A stretch of DNA of 64,000 nt from Muscardinus avellanarius (lineage: Eukaryota > Chordata > Mammalia > Rodentia > Gliridae), in assembly GCA_963383645.1 (NCBI GenBank), contig OY726571.1, positions 83,948,619-84,012,618 of the forward strand, written 5' to 3'. The notes below the pieces were generated by a model. That model was not told where the DNA came from, did not search any database, and saw only the letters and a program-made list of their open reading frames with translations. Each line of letters begins with the position of its first letter. The stretch's first letter is position 1. The position numbers and the translations under genes are program-made. Positions 1-11,819 of this stretch are shown in pieces.

Positions 1-1080
1 AGCATGTTGGATACCACAGAAACCAAATATAACAAACTGTGGACATACTCCCTCTATTCAATGTGTATAAAGCTATAAATCAGTGTTTTAAATTCTCTCT
101 CACATCTGATCGGTGACTGATTTCAGACCCACAGACATGTATTAATATCATTGGAAAACACCAATAGGTGCCTTACCCCAAGGATAGGACAAGAAGGTAA
201 GAGACTGTCAGAACTCTTTATACCTGCTCACGGTTCCAGGTCAGTACCTCCAGAAAGAGCCTATCTGCACTTGTGTACTGTAGGGCTGATAAATAAGTCC
301 TTAAAATGATCAGATCATTTCACGAGTCTCCATGCCAGGAACTAAAATATACTGTGACCAGAATGGGATCGGTCAAATACCACAGAGAGGCCAACTCTCA
401 ATCTCCTTTAGCAAAGGTCAAGATTTGCAGGATTTAAATACCAAAAAAAAAAGCATCTTAAGCACTTATTTTTGCAATAGCCTTGTCCCTCAAATTTTAG
501 AAACAAATTACCCCAGCTTTTCTTTAAGAACTACCAGGTATAAGATGTTACAATATATATATTCTAAAGAAAATGATCAATCAAGAAATCTGGATTATGT
601 CCCTACTCTGCGTGGCAGCTCTCTTAGAAGGTGGGTAATTTGTGTTTCCACCCTGATCGTTTACTCAGGTTTCTAACCAGAACTTGATGGGTCATGGGAT
701 GGATCAGAATAGATCAACATGAAAGCTGAGTAAAAAGTACAGTTTGGGACGGGTAATCTTGCAAGGTTGTCACGACGTGGATGTTACAGAACAGTTATCA
801 CCCCTCGGTCAAAATCCCCTCCCACATTTTGCTTCCTCACAGGAATATTTCAAAAAATATTTCCCCTACCCAGGTACCAGGTGCAGGAAATGATCCAGGG
901 CATCCTGTTTTGTAAGCCTTTCTTTAAAGAGAAAAAGAAAAGGGGGTGTGGAGTCGCCCTTACTGTCTGGATACCTTTACTCCCCTGTGCCTTTATCTGG
1001 TGTCTACGGGTTTTCCCTGCATCCGCACCCTGTGTTTCCCCTCTTTTGTCTCTACATCTAACATTTAGAGAGATCTACAG

Positions 1081-1264
1081 GCCGGGCGTGGTGGCGCACG
1101 CTTGTAATCCCCACGCTTGGGAGGCGGAGACAGGAGGATCGGGCAGGTTCGAAGCCAGCCTTGCTGACTTAAAAGACCCTGTTTCCAAATAAAAATAAAA
1201 AATAGGTCTGGGAGTGTAGCCCGGAGGTAGAAGGGTTTCCAGGAACCCCAGTACCACCACGCGA

Positions 1265-1300
<36 letters not shown>
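1081..1300 (+). mobile_element. B1-ID SINE, GGTCTGGGAGTG subfamily
   Basis: B1 half with GGCGGAGACAGG and CTTAAAAGACCC, eroded ID half ending CCAGGAACCCCAGTACCACC, then a GA repeat (1266-1300). Confidence 0.9.
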
Positions 1301-1303
<3 letters not shown>

Positions 1304-1432
1304 GATCTACAGTGTACCAGATCCTACGCCAGGACATGGACACGGGGATACAAAAGCAGAGTCAAAGCTGTACCCCACTTTGGAGAAAATGAGACATTGC
1401 AATAAGAAAAATGGATATAAAAACAAACACAA

Positions 1433-1632
1433 GCCGGGCGTGGTGGCTCACACTTGTAATCCCAGAACTTGGAGGGCTGAGACCAGGAGGATTGCAGATT
1501 TGAAGCCAGCCTCAGCAACTTAGTGAGATCCTGTTTCAAAATTAAAAATAAAAAAAGAATATAGCTCAGAGGTAGAATGCCCCTGGGTGCAATCTCTGTA
1601 CCTAACCCCCCCCACACACACACACACACACA
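1433..1632 (+). mobile_element. B1-ID SINE
   Basis: Full dimer; the ID half has TAGCTCAGAGGTAGAATGCC. Tail is C-rich then a CA repeat (1610-1632). Confidence 0.9.
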
Positions 1633-1716
1633 AAGTTGGTGTGCAGAAACTTAACATTTCCAGATTAAATTAGAACGGGCTGAAGCCTCAGCCTGCACAC
1701 TGGCAGGAGAGATACC

Positions 1717-1895
1717 GAGTGGGGCATAATGGCCCATGCCTATCACCCCAATTCTTGGAAAGCTGAGACACAAGGATTGCAGGTTTTAAGTCGGCACGCA
1801 GTAACTTGTAGTGAGACTCTTTCAAAATTAAAAAATGAATCAGGGCTGGAGGTGAATCTCAGCATAGAATGCCCCTGGTTTCAATCACCAGGGCC
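1717..1895 (+). mobile_element. B1-ID SINE, diverged
   Basis: GCCCATGCCTATCACCCC...TTTCAATCACCAG; older than neighbours by its many substitutions. Confidence 0.75.
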
Positions 1896-1968
1896 ACAAA
1901 AGACAGAGAGAGGGAAATGCTCAGAGGGCTTCCTCCGTCCCTAGCTTAGTCCTTCCAGACCCCTTCCA

Positions 1969-1969
<1 letters not shown>

Positions 1970-2038
<69 letters not shown>

Positions 2039-2059
2039 TCCTCTCCTCTCCTCTCCTCT

Positions 2060-2108
<49 letters not shown>
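1970..2108. repeat. CT/CTC microsatellite
   Basis: About 140 nt of CT, with a central CTCCTCT patch, at the tail side of the next SINE. Confidence 0.95.
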
Positions 2109-2114
<6 letters not shown>

Positions 2115-2129
2115 TTAAAATTATTTTTC

Positions 2130-2326
2130 GGGTCTGGGGATGGAACCCAGGGGCATTCGACCTCGGAACTACACCTCCTGTCCTATTTTTTATTCTTTAT
2201 TTTGAAACCAGATCTCACTGAGCTGCGAAGAGCCTCACTAAGTAGCTGAGGCTGTCCGCGAACCACAGTCCTCCGGCCTCAGCCTCCCGAATGCTGGGAT
2301 GACAAGCGTGCGCCACCACGCCCGGC
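2130..2326 (-). mobile_element. B1-ID SINE
   Basis: Reverse dimer, GGTCTGGGGATGGAACCCAG to CCACCACGCCCGGC; subfamily with two AGTGAG repeats in the B1 half. Confidence 0.9.
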
Positions 2327-2634
2327 TCAGATTTTTCTCTTGCAACTTCACTTCCTCCCCCTCCTCCGGGCTCAGCTTCTGAGCCTGCACAGAACCCGCA
2401 GTCATCCATCCCCTCTCCAGACCCAAGGATTTTCCCCGTGGCATGGTTGCTTTTCCTTTGTCAACCCCAGGAACACCACGGCTTTGTAGTTTTCCTTTTT
2501 TCCATGTCTGGTTGCCATGGCAAACTCAGGTCTGTAAGCTACCTGGCAAACGGACAGTCATCTTCCCAGATGTTCTGGCAGCTGCTTTGTGGTCTTGAAC
2601 CGGGGCCACCGCTTGCCCTTGTGAAAGCCACGTG

Positions 2635-2880
2635 TTGCATAACTTGGAGAGCGGGACTGCTGGGTCAGAGGACAGAGGCATGCTTAACTTCACAAAGAAA
2701 CTGATGGTTTTCCAGAATGACTGGATCAATTTGCAGCCCCATGAGCCATGCCCTCTGTCTCCCTACATCTGTTTCAATTCTCCAGTCACCCATCCTCCTA
2801 ATTTGTGCTATTTGGGTGGGTATATAGAGGTTTCTATTGCCTTGATTTCTAGAGATACACTATTGGTAACACTGGGACTT
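2635..2880 (-). mobile_element. Antisense old L1 fragment
   Basis: GGGACTGCTGGGTCAGAGG...TTCCAGAATGACTGGATC resembles the reverse complement of the L1 3' region. Diverged. Confidence 0.5.
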
Positions 2881-3048
2881 TGTCGCTTACAGTAGGTCTT
2901 GGTGATGAATTGCTACATTTAAAACTCCTATATTGAAATCCTAATCTCCAATGTGATGGTTTTAGGGGGTGAGGCCTTTGGGCGATGATTAATCATAAGA
3001 GTGGAGCCCCTTGTGATGGGATTAGGGTCCTTATAAGAATAGACAGAA

Positions 3049-3232
3049 GCCAGGGATATGGCCCATCCTGTAATCCCAGTAGTTGGGAGGCTGAGACAGG
3101 AGCATCACAGATTTGAGGCCAGTCTTAAGCAATTTAGCAAGATCTTGTTTCAAAATGTGTTAAAAAAAAAAAAAAAAGCTTGAGGTGCAGCTCAGAGGAA
3201 AATGCCCCTGGGTTCAATTTCCAGTACTAAAA
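3049..3232 (+). mobile_element. B1-ID SINE inside the MLT1-like LTR
   Basis: Diverged dimer with a 15-A linker. Confidence 0.8.
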
Positions 3233-3341
3233 AGAAAAGAGCAATAGACAAGAAAGTACCTGCCCCTATCTCTCTGTGTCTTTTTCTCTTTTTGCTATGC
3301 ACAGATACAACACGACAGCCATTTGTAAAAGAAGAGAGCCT

Positions 3342-3400
3342 AGCTGGGCATGGTGGCGCACACTTGTAATCCCAGTGCTTGGCAGTGAGAGAGAGAGAGG
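3342..3400 (+). mobile_element. B1 5' fragment followed by GA repeat
   Basis: Only GCTGGGCATGGTGGCGCACA...CCCAGTGCTTGG is present before the GA run. Confidence 0.65.
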
Positions 3401-3505
3401 GAGCCTTTGCCAGAGCCCAAACATGCTGGCACCTCAGTTTCTGACTTCTAGTCTCCAAGACTGTGAGCAATAAATATTTGTCTTTTATAAGCCACCCGGC
3501 TATGA

Positions 3506-3869
3506 TAATGTGTTAAAAGAGCCACCACAGACTAAGGCTAGGACCTAGATGTTAATAATTTGGAAAAACACTTAATCTATATGATGTATCTTAAGGATAA
3601 CAACTAACAGATGATAACCTCATCCCCAAACATTGGTCCTTTCAGAGGACTCTTAAGTGCATCATCTCCTTGGTCCTCGCAGCCATGCAACTGAGCACTT
3701 TCCACAATGCGTTTTCTCCTGTGGGCAGATGAGGGGCATCCCGAGGACAGGTGCGATGGGGGAGTGGTGGGACTGCAGGCGGTACAGGCCTGCGCCCGCA
3801 CTGACCCAGCGTGAGTCTCCGTTGGTCCATCTCAGTCGGCATTCTCACGCTGTGCTCTGAATACCTGAC
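3506..3869. other. No gene recognised
   Basis: Apparently unique sequence; 3730-3850 is moderately GC-rich. Frames on both strands are short and unrelated to known proteins. Confidence 0.5.
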
Positions 3870-4245
3870 GCACACAGCTTAGAGGAGGAAATATTCATTG
3901 GGGCTCGCGATTTCAGACGTTTTAGTCCTAAGGCTCGAGCTGAAGCATAAATGGCAGAGGTGGTGGGAGGATGCATGGAAGGAAGCCGCTCTCACATCGT
4001 GGAGGCCAGAGGGAGTCCTGTGGTCACACCCGAAATGACACACCTCCTCCAGCCACACCCCACCTGCCTACGTTACCACCCAGTAAAGCCATCTGAATCA
4101 TTCATCCATCAGCGGATTTATCCACCGATGAGATTAGAAGCCTCATGATTCGATTATTTCACCTCTGAACATTTTTGCATTGCCAATACGTGAGTTTGTC
4201 CAAGAGACATTCTATAGCTAAATTATAACCAGCTCCTTTGGACCC
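3870..4245 (-). mobile_element. MaLR LTR (ORR1-like), minus strand
   Basis: GGCTCGCGATTTCAGACGTT...GGTGGGAGGATGCATGG...CACCTCTGAACATTTTTGCATTG matches the reverse complement of an ORR1/MST-like LTR. Confidence 0.6.
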
Positions 4246-4642
4246 ATTGTTTAGATTATCCATAGAACACACCTTTCCTTGTCCTATCTGTCCTTATTAA
4301 TTAACAAATACATCTGTCATCCTGGCCTCCTCACTCCTGCCCTCCCGCCAAGCGGGCAGCTCATCAGTGGTGAGCACAGGGGGGTCCACAAGCCCCGTCC
4401 CAAGCAAGTTCTGGGGACAATCTTAGGCAGAGCAGATTTCAAAGCCAGGGAAGACAAGAATGCGGTCCATCACCCTCCAGATGCATCCAGAGAAGAGTGA
4501 ATTGGAACATTAAGTGCTTTCTCACATTATATAAAGGACTGACATGGTTACATGTACAAAGAAACATAGTAAACTTAAACCTCAGATGCAAAATTGTGAG
4601 AGGTGAAAAAAAAATGAGATGAGAAAAAGTTGATGTTATTAA

Positions 4643-4832
4643 GCCATGCGTGAGGGCTCACACACTGGCGATCCCAGTGCTTGGGAGGCTGAGACATGAA
4701 GGCGGCAGGTTTAAGACCAGCCTCGGCAACTTAGCGAGACCCTGCTTCAGAATAAAAACTAAAATACGGCTGCGGGTGTAGCTCAGAGGTAGAATGCCCC
4801 TGGGTTCAATCTCAGCACCACAAGAACAAAGG
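4643..4832 (+). mobile_element. B1-ID SINE
   Basis: Full dimer with GTAGCTCAGAGGTAGAATGC and a purine tail. Confidence 0.88.
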
Positions 4833-5194
4833 AAGAAAAAGAGAAAGCTGGGGTTATTGAAAGCAATTTCTAGTGGGCACCCTTGCAAAGCGCACAGAAC
4901 CTCTTCAAACACCCTAAGTAACGGCTTCCAACACAGCAAGGAAGAAAAAAAGCATGAAACTTCGGACTCTGGCCTGCTCAAAAGTGGGAACTAAAATGAC
5001 AAGAAGCAAAATAAGAATTAGAAGAAAAAGAACATAATGCCTTCTTCCTTAATCTCTTCGCTTTTCCCACATATTATTTAACATACGATTTTACCATAAA
5101 CCCAGCAGATATGGAATGAGTGAATGAGTGAATGAATGAATGAATGAACAGAAGGGCGGCTCATCACTTGGAATCGTTTCTATAGTAGGTGTTG

Positions 5195-5268
5195 AGGCGG
5201 GGTGTGGCTCAGTGGTAGAGCAGGCGTTTAGCATGCATGTGACCCTAGGTCCCATCCCCAGCACCAAT
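5195..5268 (+). mobile_element. ID SINE monomer
   Basis: Alone-standing tRNA-derived unit (GTGGCTCAGTGGTAGAGCAG A box, GGTCCCATCC B box) with an AATG tail. Confidence 0.8.
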
Positions 5269-5401
5269 AAATGAATGAATAATAGCACAAGGTATTATTA
5301 GAATCCAATAATTGTTTTGTCTCATTTTTTGGATTGTTTTGGGTTTTTGGTTTGGTTGGTTGATTGTTTTTTGTTATCTTGGGTCAGTTAGTTTGTTTTT
5401 T

Positions 5402-5795
5402 GGTACTGAGGATTGGGCCCAGAGGCATTCTACCACCAAGTTACATTCCTAGCCCCCCTTTTTTTTCTATTCTTTCGTAACAGGTTCTTGTTAAGTTGCT
5501 AGAAGTATCACTAAGATGCTGAGGCTGCCCGGCATGGTGGTGCACGGTTGTAATCCCAGCATTCCGGAGGCTGAGACCAGAGGATCGCGGTTCGCAGACA
5601 GCCTCAGCTACTTAGTGAGGCCCTCCGCAACTTAGTGAGACCCTGTTTCAAAATTAAAAAAAAAAAAAAAATAGGGTAGAGGGTGTAGCTCAGAGGTTAA
5701 AAAAAAAAAAGATGCTGAGGCTGGCCTCTAATCTGCAGTCCTTCTGCCTTATCCTCTCAAGTCCTGGGATTATAGATGTTAGCCACCACACTTGG
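5402..5795 (-). mobile_element. B1-ID SINE, outer copy of a nest
   Basis: Parts at 5402-5526 and 5709-5795 rejoin when the inner copy is removed. Confidence 0.85.
5527..5708 (+). mobile_element. B1-ID SINE inserted in the outer copy
   Basis: Flanked by AAGATGCTGAGGCT (5513-5526 and 5709-5722), a 14-bp target duplication. Its ID half is cut short (AGCTCAGAGGTTAAAA). Confidence 0.88.
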
Positions 5796-6290
5796 TTAGT
5801 CCAATAGCTTTTAATAATTCACCTCTTTTTCTTACCCATCAGCCAGCCATTCATTCTCTCTGTCCATAAGCAGATCTGATAGTTGTATTCAACTAGTGCT
5901 GAAGTTGAATCGTGAGCCCATCTATTGATGAATACTCATTCTGAAATCACATGGACTCTACTGATTTCCCTTACTTCCTCTCTCAGCTCAAAGACTCCAC
6001 ACCATCATCAGCAGGTGGTAGAAAGTAAGCAGTACAAATTCCAAGCACTCCAACTACATCTTAACCACTAACTCAGAAACTATGGGCTATTCTCCAACAA
6101 TCTTAATACTTAGAGTGCAAGGAGATGGAATTGCTGAAAATAAATAGTTACTGCCTTCTAGACAGGAACCAAGATATGTTTTTAACCACATATTCAGTTT
6201 TTGTGTGCCAACAGGCATGCATTTAGTTAGTTATTAACACCTGACTTTCAATGTTACAAAGTTTATTTTCAAGTTCAAACTTATAATTTT
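5796..6290. other. No gene recognised
   Basis: AT-rich, apparently unique sequence without long frames. Confidence 0.5.
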
Positions 6291-6296
6291 TTTGTG

Positions 6297-6474
6297 TAGT
6301 ACTGAACTCAGGAGCATTTTACCTTGGAGCCACATCCCAACCCTATTTTATTTTTTATTTTGAAACAAGGTCTCATTGAGTTGTAGAGGGCTTCACTACG
6401 TTGCTGAGGCTGGCCTCGAACCTGCAATCCTCTTGTAGTACTGGGATTACAAGCATGAGCCACCATGCCTGGCT
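6297..6474 (-). mobile_element. B1-ID SINE
   Basis: Reverse dimer from GTAGTACTGAACTCAGG to CCACCATGCCTGGC. Confidence 0.85.
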
Positions 6475-6818
6475 ATTTAATATATTTTAATGTTAGGTTG
6501 CTCTTAGGTTTTCGTAGCTGCTTTTATTGGGGGTAGAGATTGTTTCATATTTTAAATGGAAATTTTAAACTTTTGTCTAAGAATAAAGGCTTCCCTGTCT
6601 TTGGGACACATAGACTACACTCCAAGTTCTGTGCCTTGGGAATTGACATGCCATGCTATCGTTTGTACAAATTTAGATATTTAGCTGACTTAAATATATT
6701 AGCTGATTCGGGCATTTTTAGCTGATATGCACTTTACACACAGATTTCCTTAAGTTAACTCTCCCCCCACAAACTCTGCTTTTTGTGTTTGTTTATTTAT
6801 CTATCTCTTTATTTATTG

Positions 6819-6892
6819 TAGTGCTGGGCATGGGAGCCTGGGCTTTGAGCTTGCTAGGCGAACCCTCTACCACTGAGCTACGCCCTAGCCCA
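6819..6892 (-). mobile_element. ID SINE monomer
   Basis: Reverse unit, TCTACCACTGAGCTACGCCC, preceded by a TTTA-rich tail. Confidence 0.8.
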
Positions 6893-7396
6893 CCGCTGCC
6901 TACCAAAGGATTCGGCCCATTACTGTTACACAGATGTTACTTACATGTATTTTTTTTCCAGGCATCTCTCATTGTTTCCAAGCACTCTGTTGATAAATCG
7001 ATGCAAAAGCAAAGTTATACGCAGCCATGGCACCAAGATAGTAGCAAGGACATTTGGTTAGGATAACTACCCAAAATGAAGTGCATGGTTCTAACCTATG
7101 TGTTGGGAAGTAAACGTTTGCCATAAAAGAGTATGCGTGGATATAAACACCAGAAGCTTTATGATGATGAAATCAATTAACACCGTTGAAAGACTGCTCT
7201 ATATCAGTGAAGAACGGATTTAAAGTATAAATCAGAAACCACAGACTCTCTTTAATCAGTGATTTCAGAACTCCCTTCCACCAAATATTTAATGAATGTC
7301 GCTGCATGACAACCGATTGGCTCATATAAGTTTCATCTTCCTTTCCTTAGTTTATCTCTCCTATGTAGAGTGTGGGGGGGTGTGACAGTGTGTAGA
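6893..7396. other. No gene recognised
   Basis: Mixed sequence; no repeat family or frame recognised apart from a G run at 7373. Confidence 0.45.
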
Positions 7397-7477
7397 AGGG
7401 GAGGCACTGGGGGGCTGGAGCCAGGCGAATTCTACCACTGGACCTTTTTAAAAATTTTTATTTTGAAACAGGGTCTC
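7397..7477 (-). mobile_element. SINE fragment (ID half) hosting the next copy
   Basis: GCACTGGGGGGCTGGAGCC...GAAACAGGGTCTC; the B1 half is not seen past the inner insertion. Confidence 0.55.
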
Positions 7478-7682
7478 GGCCAGGCATGGTGGCACATGCT
7501 TGCAATCCCAGTAATTGGGAGGCTGAGACAGAAGGACTGCAGGTTCAAAGCCAGCCTCAGCAAATAGTGAGACCCTGTTTCAAAATAAAAATAAAATAGG
7601 GCTGGGAGTATAGCTTGGAGGTAGAATGCCACTGGGTCCAATCTCCAGTGCCACAATAATAATAATAATAATAATAATAATA
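7478..7682 (+). mobile_element. B1-ID SINE with ATA-repeat tail
   Basis: GAAACAGGGTCTC (left) and GAAACAGGACCTC (right) are the slightly diverged target duplication. Tail is about nine AAT units. Confidence 0.88.
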
Positions 7683-7757
7683 GAAACAGGACCTCAGTAC
7701 ACCATCACCCATTGGCCTTTTATTATTATCACCATGTATATATTTTTGGAATCAAGG

Positions 7758-7895
7758 ACCATGCTATAGTGGTGCCCACCTATATAGTCCCAGCTACTGA
7801 AAAGGCTGAGTCAGGAGGATCACTTAAGCCCAAGGTTCAGAGCCAGCCTGGGCAACATGGTGGGGCCCCATTTAGTTTAAAAAGAAAATGAAAGA
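7758..7895 (+). mobile_element. Old 7SL-derived monomer (B1/FLAM-like)
   Basis: CCCAGCTACTGAAAAGGCTGAGTCAGGAGGATCACTT...GCCTGGGCAACATGG; no ID half. Confidence 0.75.
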
Positions 7896-7943
7896 AAGAC
7901 AAAACAGTGAGAACTCGGAGTATTAATAAAAAGTAATTTTTAA

Positions 7944-8169
7944 GCCAGGCATGGTGTCTCACACTTGTAATTCTAATACTTGGGAGGCTGAGACAGGAGG
8001 ATCGCACAGGTTCGAAGCCAGCCTCAGCAATTTAGTGAGGCCCTCAACAAGTTAGTGAGACCCTGTTTCCAAATAAAAATATAATAGGTCTAGGGGTATA
8101 GCCTAGAGGTAGAAGGACATTGGGTTCCATCCCAAGTACCACAAAAAGAACAATAAAAGTAATTATTAA
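7944..8169 (+). mobile_element. B1-ID SINE, unit 1 of tandem triplet
   Basis: Head reads GCCAGGCATGGTGTCTC; from CACACTTGTAATTCTAATAC on it equals unit 2. Confidence 0.92.
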
Positions 8170-8395
8170 GCCGGGTGTGGTGGCACACACTTGTAATTCT
8201 AATACTTGGGAGGCTGAGACAGGAGGATCGCACAGGTTCGAAGCCAGCCTCAGCAATTTAGTGAGGCCCTCAACAAGTTAGTGAGACCCTGTTTCCAAAT
8301 AAAAATATAATAGGTCTAGGGGTATAGCCTAGAGGTAGAAGGACATTGGGTTCCATCCCAAGTACCACAAAAAGAACAATAAAAGTAATTATTAA
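8170..8395 (+). mobile_element. B1-ID SINE, unit 2 of tandem triplet
   Basis: Head equals unit 3 (GCCGGGTGTGGTGGCACA), body equals unit 1; repeat period exactly 226 bp. Confidence 0.92.
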
Positions 8396-8600
8396 GCCGG
8401 GTGTGGTGGCACACACTTGTAATCCCAGTACTTGGGAAGTTGAGACGGGAGGATCGTGGTTCGCAGACAGCCTCAGCTACTTAGTGAGGCCCTTTGCAAC
8501 TCCGTGAGACCTTCTTTCAAAGAAAAAATAGAAAATAGGGCTGGGGGTGTAGCTCGGAGGTAGAATGCTCCTGGGTTCCATTCCCAGTACAGCATTAAAA
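8396..8600 (+). mobile_element. B1-ID SINE, unit 3 of tandem triplet
   Basis: Different subfamily body (CTACTTAGTGAGGCCC). TAAAAGTAATTATTA on both sides is its target duplication. Confidence 0.92.
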
Positions 8601-9976
8601 GTAATTATTAGTGTCACAAAGGTTTGAGTCCCACAACATTAAACACAAGTAAATTGAAGATAATTTGTAACTATATGTGATGTCTATTCATATTAACTCA
8701 TAAAAAACCACCCATAAAAAAGCAATGTTTTAAAAAATATTTACAATTAAAAGAGATTAAAATTTGAAATGATAGAGCTTTGCACCATCATACAAGTGAT
8801 TAAGTTTTATCAGTTTTCTCTGTTGACACTAATAGCCTTCCTCAATCAGGCCAGCAGGTGGCGGTATTGACCATCACCAAGAACAGACTAAACCTGGCTG
8901 GAACTTCTCATTGTCACCAAAGAGTAATTCCCAAGAAATACAAATGAGTTCATCTTATCTGTGTTTTGAAACTTTCAAAGATATTATTCCACCCTATCAG
9001 AGACTACCGTGAACTCCCTTTGTGAAGCCCGATGATCCATCTATTTCTCCTGGCTCCATGAATGATATTCAGTTGTTGGGATGGGTTTCATTTCCGAGTG
9101 CTGGTTCACCCATGGATACACACTTATCTGTTTCATGACTAGTACGGCTGCACTGTTTACTTTGTCCAGGACAAAGCTTCGGCATAGCATGGGAACTTTC
9201 CTGCGAGCTGACACAGGGCCACATATGCATGGGACACACAAGTTTGTATTTGGAGTGAGAAACATTAAAACAGTCCAGGCCACCCTGGGGGTTATGTACA
9301 ATATACAACTACCCCAGTAATCCAAATTAGGATCTTTCCACACACTTTTCTGTAATTGTAATTTTTATTGTATTTTTATTTGACCTTCCCTTATCTGTGG
9401 ATTTTTTTTAGTGTTTTTTATTTTGTTTCTTACAAAATGGAATAATCTCTTACATTAGGGCTTTGAATTTATGCCAAGATAAAGCAAAATTGGTCACGGT
9501 GTCAGAGACATTTATAAACGTAAAGACTGCTGTATTATCTGAATATGATTTTTTTTTAACTCGTTTTCACTCCAAAGTTTCACTCTGCTCTACTTAGGCT
9601 TCTCAATGGGCATTACTGAGTTACTCATCCTTTCTTGTAGAGTAGGCTTGGCAAACTTTTCTTAAAGAGTCAGTACATGTCTTAGGCAATGGGAACCAAG
9701 ACTGGATACTTACATAATCACTTAAAAATCTAAAACCCACTCTTAGTTTAAGAACAATATAATAACCCAGTGACAGTCTTTGGCTCACTTGCAGGCAGAA
9801 GCTTACTGAATGATCACAGAAGAAAGGGGGCGGCGTGGTCAAACACCGTGTCCCTGAATGCCCCCATCCGTTTCCAAAAAACCTGGCCAAGTCAAAGGAA
9901 CAGAGAGAGCAGGCCTGAGCAGGAAGGTCCAAATACATGTTATCTTGAAAGATTCTGGCTTTCTCTCACGCACAAT
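8601..9976. other. No gene recognised
   Basis: Mostly unclassified. About 9640-9700 (GGCTTGGCAAACTTTTCTTAAAGAG) faintly recalls hAT-type MER repeats. Frames around 9041-9343 on both strands have no recognised product. Confidence 0.45.
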
Positions 9977-9981
9977 GAAAA

Positions 9982-11192
9982 TGTTATCATTTGGATCTGA
10001 ATGTCCCTCCAAAAGCTCATGTGTTGAAAACCTGGTCTCTAATGCAGCAAGGTTCAGAGGAGGTGAGTTGTGGGTGGGTGTGGCCCTTAGAACTATGTCT
10101 GTCCTTCTCTCCTCTTCTCTCCTCTCTTCTCTTCTCTCTCTTGTCTCTATACCTTCTCTCCCCCTCTTCTCTCTCCTCTGTCTCCCTCTCTCCTCTCTCC
10201 TCTCTCCCTCTCTCCCTCTCTCCTCTCTCTCCCTCTCTCCCTCTCTCCTCTCTCTTCTCTCCTCTCTCCTCTCTCCTCTCTCCTCTGTCTCCCTCTCTCC
10301 CTCTCTCCCCTCTCCTGTTTCCCTCTCTCCCTCTCTCCCTCTCTCCTCTCTCTCCTCTCTCCCTCTCTCCCTCTCTCCTCTCTCCTCTCTCCTCTCTCCC
10401 TCTCTCCTCTCTCCTCTCTCTCCTCTCTCCCTCTCTCCCTCTCTCCTCTCTCTCCCTCTCTCCCTCTCTCCCTCTCTCCTCTCTCTCCCTCTCTCCCTCT
10501 CTCCCTCTCTCCCTCTCTCCCTCTCTCCTCTCTCTTCTCTCCTCTCTCCTCTCTCCTCTGTTTCCCTCTCTCCCTCTCTCCTCTCTCTTCTCTCCTCTCT
10601 CCTCTCTCCTCTCTCTCCTCTCTCCCTCTCTCCTCTCTCCTCTCTCTCCCTCTCTCCCTCTCTCCTCTCTCCTCTCTCCTCTCTCCCTCTCTCCCTCTTT
10701 CCTCTGTTTCCCTCTCTCCCTCTCTCCTCTCTTCTCTCTCTCCTTTCTTTCCCTCTCCTCTCCTTCTCTCCCTTTCTCCTCTCTCCTCTCTCCTGTTTCT
10801 CTCTCTCCCCTCTCCCTCCCCCTCCTCTCCTCTTCTCTCTCTCCTTTCTCTTTCCCTCTCCCTCTCTCCTCTCTCCTGTCTCCCTCTCTCCTCTCTTCTC
10901 TCTCTCTCCTTTCTCTTTTCCTCTCCCTCTCTCCTCTCTCCTTTTTCTCTCTCCCCTCTCCCTCTCCCTCCTCTCCTCTTCTCTCTCTCTCCTCTCCCCC
11001 ACCCCTGCCAGCCGCCATGAGTCTGACAGCCTTCCTCCTCCAAGTTCTGCCACCATGATACCACGATGTTTCTGCCTTGGAGCTGGTCAGCCCTGGACAG
11101 AACCTCTGAACCCATGAGCCAAAGAAACCTTCCCCCTCTACGTTGGTCTCATCCTCTATTTTGGTTGTAGCGATGAGAAGCTAGTGAACCCA
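9982..11192 (+). mobile_element. ORR1-like MaLR LTR with grossly expanded CT tract
   Basis: The left arm (9982-10097, TGTTAT...TGTCCCTCCAAAAGCTCATGTG type) and right arm (10997-11192, GAGCCAAAGAAACC...GCGATGAGAAGC) match the two ends of an ORR1-type LTR. The normally short CT stretch between them has become 10098-10996. Imperfect 5-bp flanks: GAAAA (9977) and GAGAA (11193). Confidence 0.65.
10098..10996. repeat. Polypyrimidine (CTCTCC/CTCTCTCC) array, about 890 nt
   Basis: Almost pure C/T on the + strand, in irregular CTCTCC, CTCTCTCC and CTCCCTCT words, with only scattered G or A. It could form triplex (H-) DNA. Long Arg/Glu or Ser/Leu/Pro frames across it are compositional. Confidence 0.95.
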
Positions 11193-11197
11193 GAGAA

Positions 11198-11810
11198 CTA
11201 AGGCGAGCCGGTGCTCTCTGCGCGCTTCCTGGAGTCTCTCATCACTTGTAAGCTTCCCCAGTGAGTCATGTGTCTCCCGTACTTGCTTCTGACACTGTCC
11301 TGAGCCTTTTGGGGACCTACCTAACTGGGCTGTGGACGTGACACTTGCCCACTAACTTATGGAGAATAGACCCTACCATGAGCTGTACAGATGGTCCCCG
11401 ACCTGTGATGGTTTGGCTTCATTTCTTACCCTTGGGATGGTTCAAAAGCAAGCCCACACAACCACTCTGGCTTTCCTTCTGAGTACAATATTCTATAAAG
11501 TACATGATATATCTGACACTTGATTATAGAAAAAATAGGCTTTGTACATGATGGTTTTGCCCAACCATAGACTAATTAAGTGTTAAGAACATGTTGAAGG
11601 GAAGCAAGACTAAGTTGTGGTCTTTGGTAGGTTAGGTATGTATTAAATGCATTTTGGACTTAATATTTTCACCTTACCGTGGCTTTTTCAGGACTGAAAC
11701 CCACAAACTCTTATCTCTATGCATATTTTTCCAGCAAAGTCCACAAAGACTATCAGAAAAAGAGACTCTAGCCCTGTATGTTATGTTCATTTTTTTCTAT
11801 TTAAAAAGTG
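11198..11810. other. No gene recognised
   Basis: Unclassified, AT-balanced sequence without supported features. Confidence 0.45.
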
Positions 11811-11819
11811 TCCTGTTTA

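Larger units (their letters stand above)
2895..3505 (+). mobile_element. MaLR LTR (MLT1/MST-like), interrupted by SINEs
   Basis: TGAAATCCTAATCTCCAATGTGATGG...GGGATTAGGGTCCTTATAAG, then after two SINEs the LTR end GACTTCTAGTCTCCAAGACTG...AATAAA at 3469. Confidence 0.7.

Noticed and set aside
9839..11117. Very long open frames (about 320-420 codons) on both strands
   Set aside because: They are simple-sequence translations (Arg/Glu or Ser/Leu/Pro) of the polypyrimidine array, open in several frames at once.
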